Assembly: GCA_019425045.1 (NCBI GenBank)
Contig: JAHYYI010000003.1
Span: 1 to 64,000, forward strand
Length of the DNA stretch: 64,000 bases
From: Collinsella sp.
GTDB lineage: Bacteria; Actinomycetota; Coriobacteriia; Coriobacteriales; Coriobacteriaceae
Reading direction: 5' to 3'
The first letter of the stretch is position 1, and each line of letters starts with the position of its first letter. This document shows positions 1 through 6,974 of this stretch, piece by piece. A model generated the notes under the pieces. The model had not been told where the DNA came from, searched no databases, and saw only the letters and a program-made list of their open reading frames with translations. Both the position numbers and the translations under genes were made by a program.

Positions 1-1805
1 TCGATCTGCACCACGCCGTCTTGGCTATGGAGCTCGCCGCCAAATGGATTGATGGAGCCCTCGACGATGCCATTGCGGAGCAGCTGAACAAGCTTGCGCG
101 TCTGATAAGGCAGGCCCGGAGCGTAGCGAATGTCGATGACGCCCGAGCTCATACCATACCAGTAGTTGACGGCACGAACCTGGCTGTCGTCACTGGTCTC
201 ATCCCAGGTGCCGTGCAGCAGGCTTCGCACGATAAGCTCGTAGTATCGGCCCCAGTTCCATACCGGCATGGCGATGCCGACGACCTTGCCATCGACCAGG
301 CGGTGGAGTCCGTAGGCCGTGGGGTCCTCCAACGACTTGGACATGTCAGCGCCGGTCATAACGCTCACGCCTTCGCGGCACATGGCCTCGGCAAGACCGC
401 CGGCGGGCACATCGCCCCAGGTCAGGATAATTTGCGCGCGGGGGTCGAGCAGCGAGGCTCCAATCGCAAAGGCGTTGATCTCGCTAAGCGCGCCCGACGC
501 AAAGACGGACGCGTGGTAACCAATGCGATGGTTGTCCGCCATACTGGCGGCAAGGGCGCCCAGGAGGAACTTGGCCTCGTACATCTTGCCAAAGTACGAA
601 CGGACGCTTTGGTGGGGAAGGCCGATAGAGCAGTTGAGGAACCGAACCTGGGGATACTCAACGGCAGCCCTGAGCGTGTATTCCATCAGGCGGTGCGAGG
701 TCGAGAAGATGACGTTGTCTCCATGTTTGACAGCCGTTTCCACGGCGGCGTAGAACATGTCCGGATCGTGGCAGTCCTCGAATGCCTCGGTGCGCACGAT
801 GCCGCCAAAGTGCTCGTCGAGATGCTGGCGCCCCTGGTCGTGCAGGCTGTCCCAGCTCGACGTAACGCAGGGGAATTCATGGATAAAGGCGATGCGCAGG
901 GGGTTGGCCGCCGAGTAGACGGTCTTGCCCATAAAGAAGTTGAGCACGCCGGAGGTGGACTTGGCGGGTGTCTCTTCCTCATCGACGCTCGGTGCCTCGA
1001 CAAGATCGACCTTGTCCTCGTCATTTTTGCCGGCAATGACCAGCTCGCGCCAAATCTTGCACAGGCGGTTTACGACGATGTCCGTCGGCGTATCCAGCAG
1101 GCGGTCCTGGTTGTACACGTTGAGGTAGACGAGCATGGCGTCGGCGGGCGTAATGTCCAGATGGTCGCCGCCGGCGCGCAGGTAGGCGCGTTTAAAGAGT
1201 AGGAAGGTGTGGCGCAGGTAGTCGACCTTTTTCTGTGGCCACTTTTCGACAAGGTCCTGGCCGAGCATCTTGGCGAGCGTCTCGTAGCTTCCCTCGCGCG
1301 AGAACTCGATCTCGTATAGGGGGCAGACGCGCCAAAACGCGCAGAACTCGCCGTACAGGCGACTTTCGACGGAATCCCATTTGCCGGGGTAGAGACGGGT
1401 GACCTTGGCCGAAACCGTCGGGGCGTCCAGGAATTTGAGGACGCTGACGCGCTTGTTGCCCTCCTGGACGTAAAACCGATGCATGAACTCGGTGACGATG
1501 ATGGGGTCGCGATAGCCCTCGGTCACCTGGATGTCGTAGAGGTTGGACCACTTGCGGGCGAACTCGGTGTTAAATGGCAACAGGGGCATAAAGTTGCACG
1601 AAAAGGCAGACTGACGGCCCTTGGTAACCGTGCCGACGATCATTTCGAGCGGAATGTCCCTTAGGCCGACGCTCTCTCGCTGACCTAAGGGGAGCTGGGC
1701 AACGAGGCTATCGAGGTCCGTAAGGTATGGGTGCTCGCTTTGGCTGATGGCGTGACGGCGTCCCTGCTCGCCGCGCTTGCGTGCTTGACGATAGGCCTCT
1801 TCCAT
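1..1805 (-). CDS. ParB-like domain fused to a BMP-family (PBP1-type) binding domain, 3' end cut by window edge
   Basis: The gene runs off the left edge; about 601 codons are visible. The ATG at 1805 follows a clear AAGGGAG site. Residues about 48-140 look like a ParB/sulfiredoxin-type fold, with a characteristic EGNKRVSVLKF motif near residues 116-126. From about residue 300 the protein resembles the basic membrane protein (Bmp/Med) ligand-binding family, which normally forms lipoproteins that bind nucleosides or similar ligands for ABC import. There is no signal peptide or lipobox, so this copy should be cytoplasmic, and a sensing role is more likely than transport; that is inference. No ABC permease or ATPase of the BMP type is adjacent in view. 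mscS lies upstream on the same strand, separated by a hairpin. The family calls rest on motif reading only. Confidence 0.75.
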   Translation of the reverse strand, partial: MEEAYRQARKRGEQGRRHAISQSEHPYLTDLDSLVAQLPLGQRESVGLRDIPLEMIVGTVTKGRQSAFSCNFMPLLPFNTEFARKWSNLYDIQVTEGYRDPIIVTEFMHRFYVQEGNKRVSVLKFLDAPTVSAKVTRLYPGKWDSVESRLYGEFCAFWRVCPLYEIEFSREGSYETLAKMLGQDLVEKWPQKKVDYLRHTFLLFKRAYLRAGGDHLDITPADAMLVYLNVYNQDRLLDTPTDIVVNRLCKIWRELVIAGKNDEDKVDLVEAPSVDEEETPAKSTSGVLNFFMGKTVYSAANPLRIAFIHEFPCVTSSWDSLHDQGRQHLDEHFGGIVRTEAFEDCHDPDMFYAAVETAVKHGDNVIFSTSHRLMEYTLRAAVEYPQVRFLNCSIGLPHQSVRSYFGKMYEAKFLLGALAASMADNHRIGYHASVFASGALSEINAFAIGASLLDPRAQIILTWGDVPAGGLAEAMCREGVSVMTGADMSKSLEDPTAYGLHRLVDGKVVGIAMPVWNWGRYYELIVRSLLHGTWDETSDDSQVRAVNYWYGMSSGVIDIRYAPGLPYQTRKLVQLLRNGIVEGSINPFGGELHSQDGVVQI

Positions 1806-1861
1806 GGTGTCTACTCCCTTAGTCGTTTAAACAACGATATGAACCATGGTACCACGATGCG

Positions 1862-1901
1862 AAACCACCACAAAGGTGCCTGTCCCCTTTGTGGCGGTTT
1901 T
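1862..1901. repeat. GGGACAG-tag hairpin at the end of mscS
   Basis: A 15-bp stem with one mismatch (1862-1876 against 1886-1901) encloses a short loop containing TGTCCC on the plus strand. T runs on the right and A runs on the left would allow termination. On the minus strand the element begins with the TAA stop codon of mscS. It belongs to the dispersed family described in the findings. Confidence 0.75.
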
Positions 1902-2667
1902 AGGCGATGATGGGGGCGATGGCGCGGATGCAGGCGTCGGCTGCCGTGAAGGTGGTGCTATCGTCGCTGACGATAAAGATGATTTTGCCCTTGACGCCAA
2001 AGTCGCCGATCTCACTAAAGAGCACGTACGGCTCCTTGTCAAAGCCAGAGATGGGAAGCACCGCGGCCTTGGTGGCGTCGGTAAGCTCATCTGCCAGCGC
2101 ATCCAGCGAGGCCCACTTGGACGTGTCCTTTACGGCAACGGGCACGGTAACGCGCCCAAAGGGCATCAAGTGCACGAGCGTGTTCTTGGAGATGTTTGAA
2201 TTGGGGACGATGATGGTCTGCCCGCAGGCGTCCTCGATGGTCGTATGGCGCCAGGTGATATCTTGGACCACGCCCGACACGCCGCCGACCTCGATATTGT
2301 CGCCGGGTTTGATAATGCCCATAAACGTCACCTGCATGCCGCCGATGAGATTTGACAGCGTGTCCTGAAAGCCGAGCGAGATGGCGATGCCGCCGACGCC
2401 AAGAGCGGCGACGAGGGCGTTTGCGTTAATGCCAAAGCAGTTGTCGAGGATAAAGCTGCCGCCGATCGTCCATATGACGGCGCGCGCGATGTTGATGAAG
2501 ATGCTGGATGAAGGGAGTGGGTTATCGTCGCGGTTAAGCAGGTGGCGCAGGGTCTTGGACGCGACCTTGGCGGCAACGGCGGTGCCGATAGCCAAGATAC
2601 CTGCCCAGATGATGTTGTGAACCCATCGTTGTGCAAAGAAATGAAGAATCGGCTCAAACAATTCCAT
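1900..2667 (-). CDS. mscS: MscS-type small-conductance mechanosensitive channel
   Basis: 255 residues; an AGGAGG site stands just before the ATG. The protein has an N-terminal membrane segment around residues 15-35, another around 60-80, and a pore-lining helix near 82-112 with the glycine/alanine-rich pattern VAALGVGGIAISLGFQD followed by NLIGG. The usual MscS beta domain follows (KPGDNIEVGG, IVPNSNISKN). It is a little shorter than the 286-residue E. coli protein. It should sit in the cytoplasmic membrane and release solutes during hypo-osmotic shock. Its TAA stop is the first codon of a GGGACAG-tag hairpin. The gene stands alone, as it is bounded by hairpins on both sides. Confidence 0.9.
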   Translation of the reverse strand: MELFEPILHFFAQRWVHNIIWAGILAIGTAVAAKVASKTLRHLLNRDDNPLPSSSIFINIARAVIWTIGGSFILDNCFGINANALVAALGVGGIAISLGFQDTLSNLIGGMQVTFMGIIKPGDNIEVGGVSGVVQDITWRHTTIEDACGQTIIVPNSNISKNTLVHLMPFGRVTVPVAVKDTSKWASLDALADELTDATKAAVLPISGFDKEPYVLFSEIGDFGVKGKIIFIVSDDSTTFTAADACIRAIAPIIA

Positions 2668-2710
2668 GTAGAGAAACCTCCTAATGATCGTCCAACCATG
2701 ATACCCATCA

Positions 2711-2743
2711 AGAAGCCCGTCCGATCACATCGTACGGGCTTCT
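2711..2743 (-). terminator. Hairpin between the ABC operon and mscS
   Basis: Perfect 10-bp arms AGAAGCCCGT (2711-2720) and ACGGGCTTCT (2734-2743). A T run is lacking, so it may be a weak terminator or simply a hairpin just upstream of the mscS ribosome binding site. Confidence 0.5.
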
Positions 2744-2765
2744 GTGCTCGATATGGGGGTTAGCG

Positions 2766-2877
2766 AAAACCGCCGCAAGGGCGTCTGTCCCTTTGCGGCG
2801 GTTTTGATGTTTGCGCAGATAAAACCTGCCAAAATAAACCTGTCCCTTTTTGGCATGTCCCTTTTTGGCAGGTTTTA
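2766..2877. repeat. Composite pair of GGGACAG-tag hairpins
   Basis: Two hairpins stand in tandem. The first (2766-2805) has arms AAAACCGCCGCAAGGG and its complement around TCTGT. The second (2821-2876) has outer arms AAAACCTGCC/GGCAGGTTTT, and the block TGTCCCTTTTTGGCA occurs twice inside it. The right end supplies the TAA stop codon of the ABC ATPase gene. The same two-part order recurs at 57181-57277, next to the stop codon of another gene. Confidence 0.75.
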
Positions 2878-3669
2878 GCTCAGCAGCATGCGGTCGTTGG
2901 CGAGCTCGCCGCCCGAGACCTCCTCGAACTTCTGCAGCAGGTCGGCCACGGTGAGCGACTTCTTCTCGTCGCCCGCCACGTCGTAGATCACGTGGCCCTC
3001 GTGCATCATGATCAGACGGTTGCCCAGACGGATGGCGTCGTTCATGTTATGCGTGACCATGAGCGTGGTCAGGTGGTTCTCGTCGACGATCTCCTCGGTC
3101 AGGTTGAGCACCTTTGATGCCGTCTTGGGGTCGAGGGCCGCCGTGTGCTCGTCGAGCAGCAACAGGCGCGGCTTGGTGAGCGTGGCCATCAGCAGGGTGA
3201 GTGCCTGGCGCTGGCCGCCCGAGAGCAGGCCGACCTTAGCGTTAAGGCGCGTATCCAGACCAAGGTCCAGACGCTTGAGCAGCTCAACGTACTCGTCCTT
3301 TTCGGCCTTGGTGACGCCCCACGAAAGACCTCGACGCTGGCCGCGGCGCTTGGCGAGGGCTAGATTCTCGGCGATCTGCATGTCGGCTGCAGTGCCGCGC
3401 ATGGGGTCCTGGAACACACGGCCCAGGTACTTGGCGCGCTGCGACTCGCTCAGACGCGAGATGTCGGTGCCGTCGAGCTCAATAACACCCGAATCGAGCG
3501 GATATACGCCGGCGATCATGTTGAGCAGCGTGGACTTGCCGGCGCCGTTGCCGCCAATCACGGTTACAAAGTCGCCATCATTCAGGGTGAGGTCGACGCC
3601 GGTGAGTGCGCGCTTCTCGGTGACGGTGCCCTTGTTAAAGGTCTTTTTGACGTGCGAGAGCTTAAGCAT
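2875..3669 (-). CDS. ABC transporter ATP-binding protein, TrpZ-like
   Basis: 264 residues from the ATG at 3669, whose ATGCTTAA overlaps the stop codon of the permease gene by 8 bases, so the two are translationally coupled. The Walker A motif GGNGAGKST lies near residues 39-47, the signature LLSGGQRQALT near 147-157, and Walker B LLLLDEHTA near 169-177, where the glutamate usually found after the aspartate is present. The cognate permease and binding protein are directly upstream. This type imports amino acids or related small molecules (TrpXYZ/YtrX-like group). Its stop codon is inside a GGGACAG-tag repeat. Confidence 0.88.
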   Translation of the reverse strand: MLKLSHVKKTFNKGTVTEKRALTGVDLTLNDGDFVTVIGGNGAGKSTLLNMIAGVYPLDSGVIELDGTDISRLSESQRAKYLGRVFQDPMRGTAADMQIAENLALAKRRGQRRGLSWGVTKAEKDEYVELLKRLDLGLDTRLNAKVGLLSGGQRQALTLLMATLTKPRLLLLDEHTAALDPKTASKVLNLTEEIVDENHLTTLMVTHNMNDAIRLGNRLIMMHEGHVIYDVAGDEKKSLTVADLLQKFEEVSGGELANDRMLLS

Positions 3670-4585
3670 CTGCCTCATCCCCCTTCGTGTAGGAGCTGCG
3701 GAGCTTATAGCGCTCCCAAACCACGGGCACGCACAGGGCCACGGCAACGATCACGGCGGAGAGCAGCTTCATGTCGTTGGCGTCCATGCCCAGCTGCAGC
3801 ACGATGGCGCGAATGAGGAAGTACACCACGGAGCCAAAGACGGCAGAGGCAAGACGGACGCTAAACTGCGTCAGACCGCCGGGCAGCAGACGGCCGAGCA
3901 CCTCGCCGATGACGATGGCGGCAAGACCGATAACGATGGCGCCGGTGCCCATGCCAATGTCGGCGTACTTTTGGCTCTGGCAGATGAGTGCACCCGAAAG
4001 GCCGATAAGGGCGTTGGAGAGCACGAGGGCGATCATCTTGGTGGAGTTGGTGTTGACGCCCAGGGCGCGGATCATGTACTCGTTGTTGCCGGTGGCACGC
4101 AGCGCCGAGCCGATCTCGGTGCCAAAGAACCAGTACAGGATGGCGACGATGGCCACGGCCAGCACAATGCCCAGGATGATGGCAACGGTGGACTGCGGCA
4201 GGCCCGTCATGTGGCTGACGGATGAGAAGATGGTGCCCTTGGCAAGGATGGGCGTGTTGGATTTGCCCATGATGCGCAGGTTGATGGACCACAGACTGAT
4301 CTGTGTAAGGATTCCGGCGAGGATTGCAGGAATCTCAAAAACGGTGGTCAAGATGCCCGTGACAGCGCCCGCGATGGCGCCGGCGCACATGCCGGCAAGC
4401 ACGGCGAGCAGCGGGTCGACGTTGTTATTGACGATGAGCACGGCGCAAACACAGCCGCCGAGGGCAAAGCTGCCGTCGCAGGTCATATCGGGGATGTCGA
4501 GCAGGCGGAACGTGATAAACACGCCAAGCACCATAATGCCCCAGAGGACGCCCTGCGAAACGGCGCCCTGCAATGCAATGAGCAT
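3662..4585 (-). CDS. ABC transporter permease, TrpY-like
   Basis: 307 residues; the ATG at 4585 is preceded by TAGGAGGTATGAAGC. It is strongly hydrophobic with about eight to nine membrane segments and is of the branched-chain/ribose permease superfamily. An intracellular loop reads GSALRATGNNEYMIRALGVN (about residues 159-178), which fits the ATPase-contacting EAA-like loop of this superfamily. It is the membrane channel of the importer encoded with the genes on either side. The gap to the binding-protein gene holds a hairpin, so the permease may be made at a lower level than the binding protein. Confidence 0.88.
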   Translation of the reverse strand: MLIALQGAVSQGVLWGIMVLGVFITFRLLDIPDMTCDGSFALGGCVCAVLIVNNNVDPLLAVLAGMCAGAIAGAVTGILTTVFEIPAILAGILTQISLWSINLRIMGKSNTPILAKGTIFSSVSHMTGLPQSTVAIILGIVLAVAIVAILYWFFGTEIGSALRATGNNEYMIRALGVNTNSTKMIALVLSNALIGLSGALICQSQKYADIGMGTGAIVIGLAAIVIGEVLGRLLPGGLTQFSVRLASAVFGSVVYFLIRAIVLQLGMDANDMKLLSAVIVAVALCVPVVWERYKLRSSYTKGDEADA

Positions 4586-4689
4586 GCTTCATACCTCCTA
4601 GGATAGGGTGGACACGCGATGTTCCATAATAGCGGTAACAATGAATATAAGAACGGCAGGCAAACGTTTTGTTATATCTGAAACAAGCA

Positions 4690-4718
4690 GGGCGAACGCC
4701 GGTCTATGACGTTCGCCC
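4690..4718 (-). terminator. Intra-operon hairpin between binding protein and permease
   Basis: Perfect 9-bp arms GGGCGAACG/CGTTCGCCC with an 11-base loop. The minus-strand downstream side is only modestly T-rich. It probably attenuates transcription so that more binding protein than permease is made, or protects the upstream message. The rest of 4586-4789 is plain, AT-richer spacer. Confidence 0.55.
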
Positions 4719-4789
4719 CAAGGACTCAGATATTGAATAACGCGGCTGTGGCGCGCGTGCGGGCCCTAGACGCGTTACCGCGCATGGCG

Positions 4790-5770
4790 CTACTCGTCCA
4801 GAGCGGAAAGGTCGATGCCTAGGGCCTCGGCCATCTCGTCGTTCTTGACGACGACCAGGTCCTTGCTCGAGAGGTGCTTGATCGGCATATCCTCGGGCTT
4901 GGCCTCGCCCTTCAGGATCTTAACGGCCATCTCGCCCGCGGCGTAGCCCAGGTCCTTATAGTTGATGGAGAGGGTGAACAGGCCGCCGGCCATGCACATA
5001 CCCTCCTCGCCGGTCACGAAGGGGAGCTTATTCTCCTTGCAGATCTGGCCGACCTGCGAAGCGCCCGCGGCGATGGTGTTGTCAGTGGGGGAGTACAGCG
5101 CGTCGACCTTGCCCACGGCAGACTCGACGACGGACTGAATCTCGTTGGAGCTCGAGACGGTGAAGTCAGTGTACTCGAGCCCCAGCTTGTCGAGCTCCTT
5201 CTTGGCGGCCTTGATCTGGACGTCGGAGTTGGACTCGGCGGTGCAGTAGAGCAGGCCGACCTTTTTAACGTCGGGCAGGACCTTCTGCATCATCTCGAGC
5301 TGCTCGGCGACCGGGGTGAGGTCGGAGGCGCCGGTGACGTTGGTGCCGGGTTTGTCGTTGTCCTGGACCAGGCCGGAAGCGGCGTAGTCGGTGATGGCGC
5401 AGCCAACGATGGGGATATCGGCCGTGGCGCCGGCGGCAGCCTGCGCGGCGGGCGTGGCGATGGCATAAATCAGGCTGACGTTGTCGCCCACAAACTTGTC
5501 GGCAATGGACTTACACGTGGACTGGTCGTTCTGGGCGTTCTTCTGGTCGATCTTGACCTTAAGGCCGCTCTCCTTGATGGCCTTGACAAAGCCATCGTTG
5601 GCGGCGTCGAGTGCGGAGTGCTCGGTGAGCTGCAGAACGCCGATGGTGTAGTCGGAACCGGCGGCAGCAGAGCCGGAACCAGAGTTGCCGCCGCATCCGG
5701 CGAGCGGGGCGAGCGCGAGCAGGCCAGCGGAGACCAGAAGGCTCCTGCGGCTGATGGTGATGTCCTTCAT
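4790..5770 (-). CDS. ABC transporter substrate-binding lipoprotein, TrpX-like
   Basis: 326 residues from the ATG at 5770, after a CTGGGGGTAATGAT leader; longer in-frame starts have no ribosome site. The N terminus has charged residues, a hydrophobic stretch and a lipobox ending LAPLAGC (cysteine near residue 26), preceded by RRS, so the protein is a membrane-anchored lipoprotein. The body matches the ABC_sub_bind (PF04392) type: two lobes, TPAAQAAAGATADIPIVG near 101-120 and a PTDNTIA segment. Members of the family bind tryptophan, tyrosine or related ligands. The true ligand cannot be read here. Confidence 0.87.
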   Translation of the reverse strand: MKDITISRRSLLVSAGLLALAPLAGCGGNSGSGSAAAGSDYTIGVLQLTEHSALDAANDGFVKAIKESGLKVKIDQKNAQNDQSTCKSIADKFVGDNVSLIYAIATPAAQAAAGATADIPIVGCAITDYAASGLVQDNDKPGTNVTGASDLTPVAEQLEMMQKVLPDVKKVGLLYCTAESNSDVQIKAAKKELDKLGLEYTDFTVSSSNEIQSVVESAVGKVDALYSPTDNTIAAGASQVGQICKENKLPFVTGEEGMCMAGGLFTLSINYKDLGYAAGEMAVKILKGEAKPEDMPIKHLSSKDLVVVKNDEMAEALGIDLSALDE

Positions 5771-5833
5771 ATCATTACCCCCAGTATAAAAATGGCTGGA
5801 AACACTGCACTGGGACAAAGTGCAAGTGGGACT

Positions 5834-5861
5834 ATAGTAGCGCTGATGTCCATTTTTACAA
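5834..5861 (-). promoter_or_regulatory. Sigma-70-type promoter of the ABC importer
   Basis: On the minus strand, TTGTAA (5861-5856) and TACTAT (5839-5834) are separated by 16 bases, about 65 bases upstream of the binding-protein start. The transcript leader contains a small hairpin with arms TGCACT/AGTGCA around GGGACA (about 5804-5823). I see no T-box or other riboswitch. Confidence 0.6.
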
Positions 5862-5930
5862 CAGCCTGGCGGGTTTTTTAATACAGAATCGGATGGGCGG
5901 TACGGGTAGTCGAATGGGCGGCGGAGGGTC

Positions 5931-6716
5931 TTATGCGGCGGAGGAGGCATCGTCCTCGTCCAGGGCGGCGAAGAGCTTCTTGCCGTCGAGGAGACGTGTG
6001 GTGACGTTTCTCATTCGGCCGATCTCTACGGTACGCAACGTGTCATCGGCGCCTCGCGCGTCATAGACCGTTCCCAGCAAATACGAGATGCCGTCTCGTT
6101 GCTTGATGGCAAAGGGCCGGAGTGTCATCCGTGCCACTTCGACCTCTCCGCGTGCCGTGACACTCGAAATATCAAAACTCACCGTGGTTCCGTGGTCGAT
6201 GGCCTGCTCGATGAGCTCGCAGGCATCGATGCGCTTGACGGGCGTGCGTGTGGCCTTGGTGGATTTGTCGCCTGCGCTTGGAGCAGGCTCGGGTGCATCG
6301 AGGTAGCCGCGAACGTCGGCACTCGCCATGGCGACCAGGTGCTGCGCCATGCTCTTTCGAATGGCGATGGGCGTGGAGCGGTTGCGCATGACCATGCCGT
6401 GGAGCCGGATGATCTCTTCGTCGGTGAGCGGACGGGTCAAGAGTCGATAGCCCACGCCGCGCTTGTACTCAATTTCGTATCCGGCATGGCGAAGTGCGGA
6501 GATGGCGGTGTAGATGCTGCGCCGCGCCGCCGAGATGGGCATGCGGGCGGGGTCGTCGGGATGGGCGAGGCGCCGGATCAACTCATCGGAAAGCATGGCC
6601 TTGTCCTCGCCGGTGTTTTCGCTTAATAGTTGCAGGATGCGAACGGCGCGATAGGCTGCCATCGAGGCGGCGCCCCTCGTCGTGGTCTCGTAAGTTTCAA
6701 CAGCGGTTTCGGTCAT
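5931..6716 (-). CDS. WYL-domain helix-turn-helix regulator
   Basis: 261 residues from the ATG at 6716, which is spaced correctly from GGAAAGG; the in-frame GTG at 6725 is too close. Residues about 15-85 form a winged-helix-like region (AAYRAVRILQLLSENTG, RRSIYTAISALRHAG). Residues about 165-250 resemble a WYL domain (TLRPFAIKQRDGISYLLGT and a trailing IGRM). WYL proteins are ligand-responsive transcription factors. It ends about 160 bases upstream of the ABC importer binding-protein gene on the same strand, so that operon is a plausible target. The exact family assignment is by pattern only. Confidence 0.72.
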   Translation of the reverse strand: MTETAVETYETTTRGAASMAAYRAVRILQLLSENTGEDKAMLSDELIRRLAHPDDPARMPISAARRSIYTAISALRHAGYEIEYKRGVGYRLLTRPLTDEEIIRLHGMVMRNRSTPIAIRKSMAQHLVAMASADVRGYLDAPEPAPSAGDKSTKATRTPVKRIDACELIEQAIDHGTTVSFDISSVTARGEVEVARMTLRPFAIKQRDGISYLLGTVYDARGADDTLRTVEIGRMRNVTTRLLDGKKLFAALDEDDASSAA

Positions 6717-6833
6717 GGCGCCCACGTCCTTTCCGTTTTGGGTGGCGACGGTATGGAGCCTAGGACGCGGGGCTTTCCCAGGGGTGCAGGACGCCCTGGG
6801 CGGTCGGTAGCCGTCGGCAAGCGGCGGGTCGAG

Positions 6834-6896
6834 TTTTCAACAGCCCTGCCCAACTGACCAAAAACTTGCCAAAAGATTGACGGATGCTGTTGAAAA
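6834..6896. promoter_or_regulatory. Inverted repeat upstream of the WYL regulator
   Basis: TTTTCAACAGC (6834-6844) and its exact complement GCTGTTGAAAA (6886-6896) flank 41 bases in the gap between asnS and the regulator gene. It could be an operator or part of the overlapping terminator region. I could not place a convincing promoter here. Confidence 0.35.
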
Positions 6897-6928
6897 AAGC
6901 GTCTCTCGACCGATGTCGAGAGACGCTT
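6893..6928 (-). terminator. Rho-independent terminator of asnS
   Basis: Arms AAGCGTCTCTCGAC and GTCGAGAGACGCTT (14 bp, perfect) with a four-base loop are followed on the minus strand by six T residues, 45 bases after the asnS stop. Confidence 0.9.
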
Positions 6929-6974
6929 GTGCGATGAGCGTTGGCGTGTGGCGACGCGAGCTAGCGTCCGACGA

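Noticed and set aside
21..1202. Plus-strand open frame at the left edge
   Set aside because: The minus-strand gene here has a good start site and family motifs across its length. The plus frame has neither.
5771..5930. T-box or tryptophan riboswitch before the TrpX-like gene
   Set aside because: No specifier loop or T-box sequence (TGGNACCGCG type) is present; only a promoter and a small hairpin.
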